Source: Evansella sp. LMS18
GTDB lineage: Bacteria > Bacillota > Bacilli > Bacillales > Salisediminibacteriaceae
Length of the DNA stretch: 64,000 bases
NCBI RefSeq assembly: GCF_024362785.1
Contig: NZ_CP093301.1
Span: forward strand, 1,178,001-1,242,000
Direction of reading: 5' to 3'
The position numbers were made by a program, and so were the translations under genes. The notes under the pieces are model-generated. The model ran no database searches. It was not told the origin of the DNA and was given only the letters and a program-made list of their open reading frames with translations. Below are positions 45,985 to 54,735 of the stretch, in pieces. Within the stretch, counting starts at the first letter, position 1; each line of letters begins with the position of its first letter.

Positions 45985-47239
45985 CCTGACTGGTGCGAAC
46001 GCCACTGGAGTCAGGATGAGTAAACAAGGTTTTAAGTCTGCAACAATGGTGCAGGGGGCCCCCTTCCCTGAAGAAATTAACTATGACGCCGTTATTGTCG
46101 ATACAGACAGCCGTTATCAGTCTACAGAGGTTGCCAAATCACGTACGATCCAGGCAATCGACCAGTTTAAGAGCTGGGGGGCAAAGCTTTTTTCAAAACG
46201 CATTGACAGCACCTACCGGGGAAATATCGGTGTTGAAATAGATACTATGCTTGAGCAGCTTGGAGAAGAGGCGGTCGCTGTCATCGTTCCGTCTTTCCCT
46301 GATTCCGGCAGAATCGTTATCGGCGGCTATCTGCTTGTTGACGGGGTTCCGCTTCAGCAGACGGATGTAGCTAACGACCCGGTCCGGCCATTAACAGAAT
46401 CTTTCATACCGGCATTAACAGAAATGCAGTCTGACAACAAAGTTGGATTTCTCGGGCTTCAGGAAGTATTGAAAGGAGCTGACAAGCTCAGTGAAGCACT
46501 TGATGCTGCGTTTTCCGAAGGCTGCAGAATAGTAGTCTGCGACGCTACGACTAATGACCAGATTGAAGTGATTGCCGAAGCAATGTGCCAGCTCGACAGA
46601 TTCATTATTTCAGCAGACCCGGGTCCGCTTACAGCTGCCTATTCAAAAGCGGTAATGCGCCAGCAGGCAAAACAGGAAAGAATTCTGGTAGCTGTAGGAA
46701 GTGCTACAAAGCTTACAGGGCAGCAGCTTAATTATCTAATAGGAAAACTGAATGCAGACCCTGTATATGTAGATCCTGATAAGCTTGCAAGTTACACAAG
46801 CAGCTGGGACGAAGAAATCCAGAGGGCTACAGAAGCTGTGCTGGCTGATAAAAAACAGGAAGTGCTCATTTTAACCACTCATCTTCCAGGGCACTCGCTT
46901 CTCAATCTGGAAGAAAAGGCAAAGCAGGAAAAAGCCAGCGAACAGGCACTTGCAAAGAGAATTACTGACGGACTTGCTAAAATCAGCCGCCAGGTGCTTG
47001 AAGACAAAAGCGCTATGTTTAAAGGGTGCTTCTCAAGTGGCGGAGATGTCACAGCTTCCCTCTGCTCTGTCAGCCGTGCAAGCGGCATTGAGCTTCTCGA
47101 CGAAGTCCTTCCCCTTGCCGCCTATGGGAAAATGATCGGAGGATACTTCGACGGTCTCCCGATTATTACAAAAGGCGGTATGGTTGGAGATAAAAAAGCA
47201 ATTTACGACAGTGTAAAGTTCCTTCAGGCTAAGTTTTAG
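45959..47239 (+). CDS. Four-carbon acid sugar kinase (DUF1537 family)
   Basis: The ATG at 45959 has AAGGAAGG 8 bases upstream; the ATG at 45953 is too close. 426 residues. The N-terminal domain starts MRIGVIADDLTGANATGVRM and has FSKRIDSTYRGNIGVE, the substrate-binding part of the family; the C-terminal nucleotide domain has FSSGGDVTASLC and PIITKGGMVGD. Members phosphorylate threonate or erythronate at O4. With PdxA2 next door, the expected route is acid sugar to 4-phosphate, then oxidation and decarboxylation to dihydroxyacetone phosphate. Which stereoisomer is used cannot be read from sequence. Confidence 0.9.
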   Translation: MRIGVIADDLTGANATGVRMSKQGFKSATMVQGAPFPEEINYDAVIVDTDSRYQSTEVAKSRTIQAIDQFKSWGAKLFSKRIDSTYRGNIGVEIDTMLEQLGEEAVAVIVPSFPDSGRIVIGGYLLVDGVPLQQTDVANDPVRPLTESFIPALTEMQSDNKVGFLGLQEVLKGADKLSEALDAAFSEGCRIVVCDATTNDQIEVIAEAMCQLDRFIISADPGPLTAAYSKAVMRQQAKQERILVAVGSATKLTGQQLNYLIGKLNADPVYVDPDKLASYTSSWDEEIQRATEAVLADKKQEVLILTTHLPGHSLLNLEEKAKQEKASEQALAKRITDGLAKISRQVLEDKSAMFKGCFSSGGDVTASLCSVSRASGIELLDEVLPLAAYGKMIGGYFDGLPIITKGGMVGDKKAIYDSVKFLQAKF

Positions 47240-47311
47240 CCGCAGCTTTACACGGGGAAAACAGTTTCAAACAGAATATTAAAAACACCAATTATAAAGG
47301 AGAAATGTCAT

Positions 47312-48316
47312 ATGTCTAAAACACCAGTAATCGCAATTCCAATGGGAGATCCAGCAGGAATAGGACCGGAAATCACAGTAGCAGCACTTGCTAAAAAAGA
47401 AGTATTTGAGTCAGGTAACCCTATTGTTATCGGGAACACTGCTATCCTAGAAAAAGCTGCAGAACTCATGAAACTCGACCTGACAATCAATGAAGTAAGC
47501 TCAGTGGACGAAGCTAAATTCGAGTTTGGCACTATTGATGTTTTATCCATGGACAATGTCAACCTGGACGAATTCCAGTATGGAGAGGTTCAGGCACAGT
47601 GCGGACAAGCTGCTTTCGAATATATCCAAAAAGCGGTTGAGCTTGCAAACGACGGTACTGCAGACGTTATCGCTACAACACCAATCAACAAAGAATCATT
47701 AAAAGCAGCAGAAGTACCGCATATCGGCCATACTGAAATGCTTGCATCTATGACCGACACTGATGACCCATTAACAATGTTTGAAGTTAAAAATATGAGA
47801 ATCTTCTTCTTGACTCGTCACCTGTCCCTTAAAGATGCAATTGACCAGATGACAGCTGAGCGTGTCCACGATTATTTAAAGCGTTGTGACGAAGCTCTTC
47901 AGCGTTTAGGTGTAGAAACACGTAAATTTGCCGTAGCTGGACTAAACCCTCACAGCGGTGAAAATGGGTTGTTCGGCCACGAAGAAGTAGACGAAATCCG
48001 CCCGGGAATTGAAAGAGCAGTCGAAGACGGTATTGATGCAGTTGGTCCAGTACCGGCAGACTCTGTCTTCCACCAGGCACTACAAGGTAAATATGATGCA
48101 GTTCTTTCTCTTTACCACGATCAGGGGCATATCGCTGCGAAGATGACAGACTTTGAAAAAACTATTTCTATTACAAACGGCCTTCCGTTCCTGCGTACTT
48201 CCGTAGACCACGGTACAGCTTTTGATATCGCAGGTAAAGGCATTGCAAGTTCCGTAAGTATGGAAGAATGCATTAAACTATCTGCAAAATACGCACCACA
48301 TTTCACAAGTAAGTAA
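47312..48316 (+). CDS. pdxA2: PdxA2-type 4-phospho-threonate/erythronate dehydrogenase
   Basis: 334 residues; AAAGGAG precedes the ATG. PdxA-family features are the start [18 protein letters not shown], metal ligands in [10 protein letters not shown] and [13 protein letters not shown], and [21 protein letters not shown]. True PdxA acts in vitamin B6 synthesis. PdxA2 paralogues sit beside DUF1537 kinases and oxidise the 4-phosphorylated acid sugar, which then loses CO2. The operon context makes PdxA2 the better call here. Confidence 0.9.
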   Translation: MSKTPVIAIPMGDPAGIGPEITVAALAKKEVFESGNPIVIGNTAILEKAAELMKLDLTINEVSSVDEAKFEFGTIDVLSMDNVNLDEFQYGEVQAQCGQAAFEYIQKAVELANDGTADVIATTPINKESLKAAEVPHIGHTEMLASMTDTDDPLTMFEVKNMRIFFLTRHLSLKDAIDQMTAERVHDYLKRCDEALQRLGVETRKFAVAGLNPHSGENGLFGHEEVDEIRPGIERAVEDGIDAVGPVPADSVFHQALQGKYDAVLSLYHDQGHIAAKMTDFEKTISITNGLPFLRTSVDHGTAFDIAGKGIASSVSMEECIKLSAKYAPHFTSK

Positions 48317-48345
48317 GACGCACTTACAGCTAAGGGGGATCAATA

Positions 48346-49716
48346 ATGGAAGTTTCAGGAGCACAAATGATATTAGGATTAGTAATCGGGGTTTTCCTTC
48401 TAATCGTATTAGTATTAAAAACTAAAATTCACGCTTTTCTAGCACTATTGATCTCTGCGTCTGTCACAGGAATCATCGGGGGCATGCCAGCCCCTGATGT
48501 AGTGACGGCGATTACACAGGGATTCGGAAGTACATTAAGCACAATTGGTATTGTTATTGGTTTAGGAGTTATGATGGGCCGGATTCTCGAAGTCTCGGGA
48601 GCCGCAGAACGAATGGCTTATTCCTTTATTAAATGGCTTGGAAAGAAAAAAGAGGAATGGGCAATGGCTATGGCAGGTTATATCGTTTCAATCCCTATTT
48701 TTGTTGACTCTGCATTTGTAATCTTAATGCCTCTTATTAAAGCGCTTTCAACAAAAACTGGAAAATCCGTCGTAGGCCTCGGTGTGGCACTCGGTATTGG
48801 ACTTGCCGCTACCCACCATGCTGTACCGCCTACTCCAGGCCCGTTAGGCGTCGCTGGTATTTTTAACGTTGATGTTGGTCTTATGCTCTTATGGGGACTT
48901 GTTTTTGCAGGTCCAATCATTGTAGTCGGTGTTTATTATGCAAAATGGATCGGTAAGAAAATCTACCAGCTGCCAACGGAAGACGGCCTTGATTTTCACC
49001 GTCCTGATATGCCTTCCACTCTTGAAGAATACTATGAGCTTCAGGAAAGCAAGAACCTGCCTTCCTTAGCACGTTCTGTTTCACCAATTCTTGTACCGAT
49101 CATCTTAATTTTCGCAAACACAACGGTTGGTGCTCTCGGCATGGAAGGTACCGTTGTTGAGTACATTCAGTTCTTCGGTTCACCGGTAATTGCAGTTGCA
49201 CTTGGTCTAATTGTTGCTATTTACGGGTTATTCGGCAAAGTGAAGCAAGCTGAAGCAATTGAGCGTATGGAAGAAGGAATCAAAACAGCCGGTATTATCC
49301 TGTTAGTTACTGGTGCCGGTGGAGCGCTTGGAGAGGTGCTTCGTCAGAGTGGAAGCGGGGACTATATCGCCGAGCAGATTGCTGCTACAGCACTGCCGCC
49401 AGTACTCCTTCCATTCTTTATCGCGACACTTGTCCGCCTGATCCAGGGTTCTGGAACAGTATCTATGATCACTGCTGCATCTATTTCCGCGCCAATCCTC
49501 GTTGGTATGGATGTGAACATGGTGTTAGCCGCACAAGCTGCTACGCTCGGTGCGATGATTTTCTCTTACTTTAATGACAGCCTGTTCTGGGTTGTTAACC
49601 GCATGATGGGAATTAAGAACGTAAAAGAACAGATTCTTGTCTGGTCAGTCCCAACCACTCTTGCATGGCTCACCGCCTTAGTCATGCTGATTGTGGCAAA
49701 TATGTTCTTCGGATAA
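48346..49716 (+). CDS. GntP-family acid sugar permease
   Basis: 456 residues with about 12 hydrophobic segments; AAGGGGG precedes the ATG. Family features include GFGSTLSTIGIVIGLGVMMG, PIFVDSAFVILMPLIKAL and HHAVPPTPGPLGVAGIFN. GntP proteins import gluconate-like sugar acids with protons (or sodium in some alkaliphiles). As the last gene of the operon it most probably takes up threonate or a related four-carbon acid. A terminator follows at once. Confidence 0.9.
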   Translation: MEVSGAQMILGLVIGVFLLIVLVLKTKIHAFLALLISASVTGIIGGMPAPDVVTAITQGFGSTLSTIGIVIGLGVMMGRILEVSGAAERMAYSFIKWLGKKKEEWAMAMAGYIVSIPIFVDSAFVILMPLIKALSTKTGKSVVGLGVALGIGLAATHHAVPPTPGPLGVAGIFNVDVGLMLLWGLVFAGPIIVVGVYYAKWIGKKIYQLPTEDGLDFHRPDMPSTLEEYYELQESKNLPSLARSVSPILVPIILIFANTTVGALGMEGTVVEYIQFFGSPVIAVALGLIVAIYGLFGKVKQAEAIERMEEGIKTAGIILLVTGAGGALGEVLRQSGSGDYIAEQIAATALPPVLLPFFIATLVRLIQGSGTVSMITAASISAPILVGMDVNMVLAAQAATLGAMIFSYFNDSLFWVVNRMMGIKNVKEQILVWSVPTTLAWLTALVMLIVANMFFG

Positions 49717-49738
49717 ATAATAATGGTTTGCAAATTAA

Positions 49739-49777
49739 AACCTCCGCCTTTGATAGAGAAGGTGGAGGTTTTTTTAT
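49739..49777 (+). terminator. Terminator of the acid sugar operon
   Basis: AACCTCC-CCTT pairs with AAGG-GGAGGTT, followed by TTTTTAT. Confidence 0.9.
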
Positions 49778-49836
49778 AGTTTAATTGATGCTCACTGCTG
49801 ATTTCATCAAATTATCTGTTCATAGGATGAATTCTG

Positions 49837-50015
49837 TTTCGCAGATAGAACCCGCCGTTTCGCAGGTGGGACCTCATTTTTCGCAGGTTGGATGTTTTTT
49901 CGCAGATAGACACCGCAATTTCGCAGGTAGAACACTTCGTTTCGCAAATGAAACCTCAATTTTCGCAGGTTGGCACCTGCTTCGTAAACAAAACCTCAAT
50001 GTCGTAAATTAAATT
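49837..50015. repeat. 21-bp tandem array (9 degenerate copies)
   Basis: TTTCGCAG-type units start at 49837, 49858, 49879, 49898, 49919, 49940, 49961, 49980 and 50001, so the step is 21 bp with occasional 19-bp steps. The unit is roughly TTTCGCAGGTNGNACCTCAAT. It lies between two convergent genes. A 75-codon frame across it is only repeat sequence. Confidence 0.85.
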
Positions 50016-50035
50016 ATAAATTAAATAGTCTCCAC

Positions 50036-50062
50036 TAAAAAAGATGCGGAAAACCGCATCTC
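50036..50062 (-). terminator. Terminator of the two-component system genes
   Basis: AGATGCGG AAAA CCGCATCT; leftward followed by TTTTTT; 27 bases beyond the regulator stop. Confidence 0.9.
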
Positions 50063-50088
50063 TTCAGATGGAACCAAAGCAGCCTAAC

Positions 50089-51495
50089 CTATACCTCGAT
50101 CCCGTATTTCCTGACTTTATACAATAGGCTCTGCCTTGAAATCCCAAGAAGTTCAGCAGCTTTCGACTGGCTCCCTCCGGCCTTGGCGAGAGCGTCCTCG
50201 ATTGCCTGCTGTTCATAACTCTGCAGCTGGTCAGGCAGTGAAATGTTTTCTCCCCCTGGTTCTATTCCTGGCTGCACAGGTGCTGTTGCAGACGGGGCTT
50301 TATCATCCTTTTCCTGCTTGTATTCTCTAACTTCCTTAGGAAAATCCTCGAGGCGGAGTATTTCATCGGAACTTAGTACTGCAGCCCTTGCAAGAGCATT
50401 GTGAAGCTCTCTGATATTGCCTGGCCATGGGTAAGCAGCCAGCTTTTTCAGAAGCCCTTTTTCCAGTTCGTAATTTTTCCCGTGCTCCTTCTTCAAAGTT
50501 TCAAGCGCCTGACTCACCAGGAGGGGAATATCTTCCTCCCTTTCCCTTAAAGCAGGAAGATGGATGCCGATGATATTTAACCGGTAATACAAATCTTCAC
50601 GGAACTCGCCATTTTGCACCATATGCCACAAATCTCTGTTTGTTGCGGCAATCAGCCGGATATCCACCTTACGTTCCTCCGTACTTCCCAGAGGGATAAA
50701 TGTTTTTTCCTGGGTTACCTGCAGCAGCTTCGCCTGGAGCTCAAGTGAAATTTCACCGATTTCATCTAAAAATAACGTGCCCCCGTCCGCAGCTTCAAAT
50801 TTCCCTTTTTGCGGCTGTGTCGCGCCTGTAAAAGCACCTTTCTGGTAACCAAATAGTTCACTCTCAAGCAGCTGGGACGGGATGGCTGCACAGTTCACTT
50901 TTATAAACGGCCCGTCTTTCCTGTCGCTCTCAAGGTGTATCGCATGAGCACACCGGCTCTTCCCTGTTCCGCTCTCTCCCTGCAGCAATACAGTAATATT
51001 CTGCTTTGACACCCTCTCAATCAGTTCAAACACCCGCTGCATCTTTTCACTCTTGCCCACCATGTCATGGAGCTGGCTCTTTTCTTCAAATGCCTGCTTC
51101 AAATAGCGGTTTTCCAGATTCAGTTCCAGCCATTCAACTGCACGGCGGATAACCACTTTCAGCTCTTCAGCCTTAATTGGCTTCGCGAGGTAGTCGAACG
51201 CGCCCATCTTCATTGCCTGCACTGCGTCCTCCACTTCCCCGTAAGCAGTGCAAAGAATAAAACAGACGCTTTTTCCGTTATTGTCTGTATTCCACTCTTC
51301 AAGCAGCTTAATTCCGGTCGTATCCGGAAGCAAAATATCCATCAGAACAATATCTATAAATTCATTTTCATAAAGCTTCCTGGCCGTTTCCCCGTCAGGA
51401 GCTTCAAAGAGACGGTAGCCTTCCTTTTGCAGCGTCTGTTTCATGAGCCTTCTTAATTTGTCATTATCCTCTACGAGCAAAATTGCTTTCTCCAT
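50089..51495 (-). CDS. Sigma-54-dependent response regulator (NtrC/DctD type)
   Basis: 468 residues. The receiver domain (1-120) has the phosphorylated Asp in DIVLMDILLPDTTG. The AAA+ domain (about 140-370) has GESGTGKSRCAHAIH, the sigma-54 contact loop GAFTGATQPQKGKFE and GGTLFLDEIGEISLELQ. The C terminus is a Fis-type helix-turn-helix (GGSQSKAAELLGISRQSLLYKV). It activates promoters read by sigma-54 RNA polymerase. The ATG overlaps the kinase stop by one base (TAATG), so the two are coupled. No -24/-12 promoter was found beside it, and the target is unknown; C4-dicarboxylate or other transport genes are usual for this class. Confidence 0.93.
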   Translation of the reverse strand: MEKAILLVEDNDKLRRLMKQTLQKEGYRLFEAPDGETARKLYENEFIDIVLMDILLPDTTGIKLLEEWNTDNNGKSVCFILCTAYGEVEDAVQAMKMGAFDYLAKPIKAEELKVVIRRAVEWLELNLENRYLKQAFEEKSQLHDMVGKSEKMQRVFELIERVSKQNITVLLQGESGTGKSRCAHAIHLESDRKDGPFIKVNCAAIPSQLLESELFGYQKGAFTGATQPQKGKFEAADGGTLFLDEIGEISLELQAKLLQVTQEKTFIPLGSTEERKVDIRLIAATNRDLWHMVQNGEFREDLYYRLNIIGIHLPALREREEDIPLLVSQALETLKKEHGKNYELEKGLLKKLAAYPWPGNIRELHNALARAAVLSSDEILRLEDFPKEVREYKQEKDDKAPSATAPVQPGIEPGGENISLPDQLQSYEQQAIEDALAKAGGSQSKAAELLGISRQSLLYKVRKYGIEV

Positions 51496-53648
51496 TACAT
51501 CACCTTCTCCGTCTCTATGCTCTCAGGCAGATAAACGAAACACGTCGTTCCTTCTCCAGCCTGACTCGCCACTTCGATACTGCCATTATGATCCTGAATG
51601 ATATCATGGGTAATGGAAAGCCCCAATCCGCTTCCCTCATGCTTTGTTGAAAAAAACGGGTTGAAAATCCTGTTAATTTTAGCATCAGGTATACCAATAC
51701 CATTATCATCCACAATGACTTGAATGTTTCTGCCGCTTTCCCTCACACTGACACTCAGAAGCCCGTCCTCTTTGTTTTTCATTGCTTCCAGGCTGTTTAA
51801 AAATATGTTCAGGAACGCCTGGACAAGCTGGTTCCGGTCTCCAAGCACATAAAGGGGCTTTTCCGGCAGATCCAGTTCCAGATTGATATTTTCCCGCTTC
51901 ATTTGGTGGGAAAGCAGCCTGCTTACTTCATGGACAAGCTTTCCTATATCCACATTTTGTTCTTCTGCTTTATGGTGGCGGCTCATTTTCAGGAATCTTG
52001 TTACAAGCTCATTCAGCCGCTGTGCCTCTGTCTGGATATCTGTTATCGCTTCTTTAATCATTGAGGGGCCTGGCCCTTTAATATCTCTTTTCTTTGCCAA
52101 ATCGTTGAACTCTGCTTCTACTACGTCAGAAGCCATCTGTATCGTACCGAGGGGGTTTTTCACTTCATGGGCAAGCCCTGCTGTCATCTGGCCGATTGCA
52201 GCGAGATGTTCGGACCTGTGCAAATGCTGATGGAGCTTTTTCAATTCTGTATAATCCCAGAACGTTGTCAATACACCTATCATTTTTCCGTTTTCGTCCA
52301 GTAACGGCGAGCTGGCTGCTTTTAAGGTCAGGCTTTTTCCATCCTTATTAACATAATGGATCTCCTCTTCCGTATCACTGAATTTCCCGTTTCCTTTCCG
52401 GTATCTCAGCAGATGCTCCCTCAGTCCTTTCGATGGAAGAACGGTGATGGATTTATCAACAAAATCCTCCCGTCTTCCTGCAAAAAGCCTGGCTCCTGCT
52501 TTGTTCATGGATGTTACATTACCATCCGTCCCGGTTGTAATAACCCCGTACGGGAAGGATTCCAGGATCAACTGCAGGAACCTTTCTTTTTCCTGCAAAG
52601 ATTCAGCCATATGTTTCATTGCTGTACCAAGGGTAAAAATTTCATCTTTCTCTTTTAATATATTCAAATGCCAGCCTTCTCCCTTAGCATAGTCCGCCGC
52701 CTGGTCAGTCAGCTCCTTCACTGGTTTTACAATCCAGCGAATGCTTACAGTCAGGAGAATCAGCCCGGTTGCCAGGATAACCAGCCAGCCAAATGTCAGC
52801 ACAGCACTTAATGTGCCTATTGGTGCGTTCGCCTCTTCCATTGGCTGTATTGCCACCGAGTACAGAGGAAGCCTGTCCACGGGATAATATCCGGCAAGGA
52901 CCTCTTCTCCAAAGGCTTCCCCTCTGTATACGCCGATCCTGCCTCGCTGCATGTCGTTTAAAAATCCCGCTCCTGTCAGGGACTGAAGCGGCGCGTCACC
53001 GGATGCTTCGGCAGTATCCACAAAGATATCCCCTTCGTTAGTCACCAATAATGTCCTGCCTTCCTCACCTATCCGGCTGTTTTGCAATAGTCTGTTTAAG
53101 TAAAACATATTCGTCCTCGCTATGACTGCCCCTTCCAGTTCAGGCGCAGCAGGTTCAGGGACAGGAACAGCTATATAAACACCAAGGCTGCTTTCATCCT
53201 CAGCCTTTCTCGTTGTCACAAACGAAGAATTGCGCCAGAGCATTTCTTCGTAGACACTTTGTTCCATCGATGCGGAGCTGTTGCCTAAAGTACTCCTTCG
53301 TTCCTTGTTTTCCCGCTCCCCATCCTGATTAATGAATGCAATATCTATAAAAAACGGATCTTTCAGGTAAGCCGTCTCAATTCTTTCAATAAAATTATCG
53401 AAGTCTTCTTCTCCCGTGTAATTTCCCACGATAGTTTCCAGCATATTTATCTGTGACAAAAACAGCTGCTGTGTCTGGTTCGCCGTCGTTCTCGCACCCT
53501 GAAGGGTATTCTCGTCGGCCTGATTTTGCAGGACATTCTGTGACAAGTAAATCGCCAGCACGAAAATTATCGTAATCGGAATAACCACGAGAAACAGACC
53601 CAATGTAAAAAAACGATGTGTTAATCCTTTTGGAAAGATAAATTTCAT
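51495..53648 (-). CDS. Membrane sensor histidine kinase, partner of the sigma-54 regulator
   Basis: The ATG at 53648 (MKFIFPKGLTHRF) has GAGG 9 bases upstream and starts just before the first membrane helix; frames further left run into repeat array B. 717 residues: helix (FLVVIPITIIFVLAIYL), extracellular dCache-like sensor (about 45-275), second helix (VILATGLILLTVSI), HAMP, PAS (about 365-480), HisKA with the phosphorylated His in GLAHEVKNPLGTIQ, and HATPase (FLNIFLNSLEAM, VDDNGIGIPD, GSGLGLSITHDII). The layout resembles DctB-type sensors. The extracellular ligand is unknown. Confidence 0.92.
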   Translation of the reverse strand: MKFIFPKGLTHRFFTLGLFLVVIPITIIFVLAIYLSQNVLQNQADENTLQGARTTANQTQQLFLSQINMLETIVGNYTGEEDFDNFIERIETAYLKDPFFIDIAFINQDGERENKERRSTLGNSSASMEQSVYEEMLWRNSSFVTTRKAEDESSLGVYIAVPVPEPAAPELEGAVIARTNMFYLNRLLQNSRIGEEGRTLLVTNEGDIFVDTAEASGDAPLQSLTGAGFLNDMQRGRIGVYRGEAFGEEVLAGYYPVDRLPLYSVAIQPMEEANAPIGTLSAVLTFGWLVILATGLILLTVSIRWIVKPVKELTDQAADYAKGEGWHLNILKEKDEIFTLGTAMKHMAESLQEKERFLQLILESFPYGVITTGTDGNVTSMNKAGARLFAGRREDFVDKSITVLPSKGLREHLLRYRKGNGKFSDTEEEIHYVNKDGKSLTLKAASSPLLDENGKMIGVLTTFWDYTELKKLHQHLHRSEHLAAIGQMTAGLAHEVKNPLGTIQMASDVVEAEFNDLAKKRDIKGPGPSMIKEAITDIQTEAQRLNELVTRFLKMSRHHKAEEQNVDIGKLVHEVSRLLSHQMKRENINLELDLPEKPLYVLGDRNQLVQAFLNIFLNSLEAMKNKEDGLLSVSVRESGRNIQVIVDDNGIGIPDAKINRIFNPFFSTKHEGSGLGLSITHDIIQDHNGSIEVASQAGEGTTCFVYLPESIETEKVM

Positions 53649-53767
53649 CCTTTGGTGCCTCACTTTTCTTCGATGCTTTATTACTATTTTACCACAAAGG
53701 TGAAGTGGGTTATTTATCAGGAAAGTGGTGAAGTACTGAATGGTTGTAAAACGGTGCAGACATATTA

Positions 53768-54580
53768 ATGGGATGCAAGGCCTTCTTACGTCCCTTGAAA
53801 AGTGTAACCGGCCATACTCATGGGGTGTAAGGCCTTCTTGCATCCCTTGAGTTGTCGACTTGCCCCTGTTCAAGGGATGCAAGGCCTTCTTGCGTCCCTT
53901 GAGATGTAGAATTACTCCTGTTCAAGGGATGCAAGGCCTTCTTGCGTCCCTAGAGTTGTAGACTTGCCCCTGCTCAAGGGATGCAAGGCCTTCTTGCGTC
54001 CCTTGAGATGTAGACTTGCCCTGCTCAAGGGATGCAAGGCCTTCTTGCGCCCCTTGAGATATAGACTTGCCCCTGCTCAAGGGATGCAAGGCCTTCTTAC
54101 GTCCCTTGAGTTGTAGACTTGCCCCTGCTCAAGGGATGCAAGGCCTTCTTGCGTCCCTTGAGTTGTAGAATTACTCCTGTTCAAGGGATGCAAGGCCTTC
54201 TTGCGTCCCTTGAGATGTTGACTTGCCCCTGCTCATGGGATGCAAGGCCTTCTTACGTCCCTTGAGTTGTAGAATTACTCCTGTTCAAGGGATGCAAGGC
54301 CTTCTTGCATCCCTTGAGTTGTAGAATTACTCCTGTTCAAGGGATGCAAGGCCTTCTTGCGTCCCTTGAGTTGTAGACTTGCCCCTGCTCAAGGGATGCA
54401 AGCCCTTCTTGCGTCCCTTGAGATATAGACTTGCCCCTGCTTAAGGGATGCAAGGCCTTCTTGCGTCCCTTGAGATGTAGACTTGCCCCTGCTCAAGGGA
54501 TGCAAGGCCTTCTTGCGTCCCTTGAGTTGTAGAATTACTCCTGTTCAAGGGATGCAAGGCCTTCTTGCGTCCCTTGAGCA
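53768..54580. repeat. 52-bp tandem hairpin array B (16 copies)
   Basis: Sixteen copies of a 51-53 bp unit. The core AAGGGATGCAAGGCCTTCTT continues GCGTCCCTT, and GGGA-GCAAG pairs with CTTGCGTCCC to form a hairpin. A spacer of about 18 bases, in two versions (GAGATGTAGACTTGCCCCTG and GAGTTGTAGAATTACTCCTG), separates the hairpins. The copies are nearly identical, apart from the first two. They fill the gap upstream of the histidine kinase gene and downstream of asparagine synthetase. No gene is seen in the array. Confidence 0.95.
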
Positions 54581-54689
54581 GTGACGATGGACATACTCAG
54601 GGGGTCTTTTTAAAAAACGTAGCTAATAAAACTTTCACCCGCGCCAAATCAACTTCGCATCAGCTCATTTTTCCGTACTCTCCAAGAAA

Positions 54690-54720
54690 GAAAAAAGACT
54701 GCTCCGAAGAACAGTCTTTG
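54690..54720 (-). terminator. Terminator of the asparagine synthetase gene
   Basis: AAAGACTG pairs with CAGTCTTT; leftward followed by TTTTCTTTC. Confidence 0.85.
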
Positions 54721-54735
54721 TTTCACATTTATAAA

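Noticed and set aside
49966-49985. Sigma-54 promoter (TGGCAC...) near the regulator gene
   Set aside because: TGGCAC is present, but the GC element at the required distance is missing and it falls inside the 21-bp array.
49785-50012. 75-codon rightward frame
   Set aside because: It consists of the 21-bp repeat array and has no ribosome binding site.
53649-53882. N-terminal extension of the histidine kinase
   Set aside because: The extra codons run into the repeat array; the ATG at 53648 has a ribosome binding site and starts at the first membrane helix.
53768-54580. CRISPR array
   Set aside because: The segments between the repeats are themselves nearly identical (two versions only), no cas gene is near, and the unit is a 52-bp tandem repeat.
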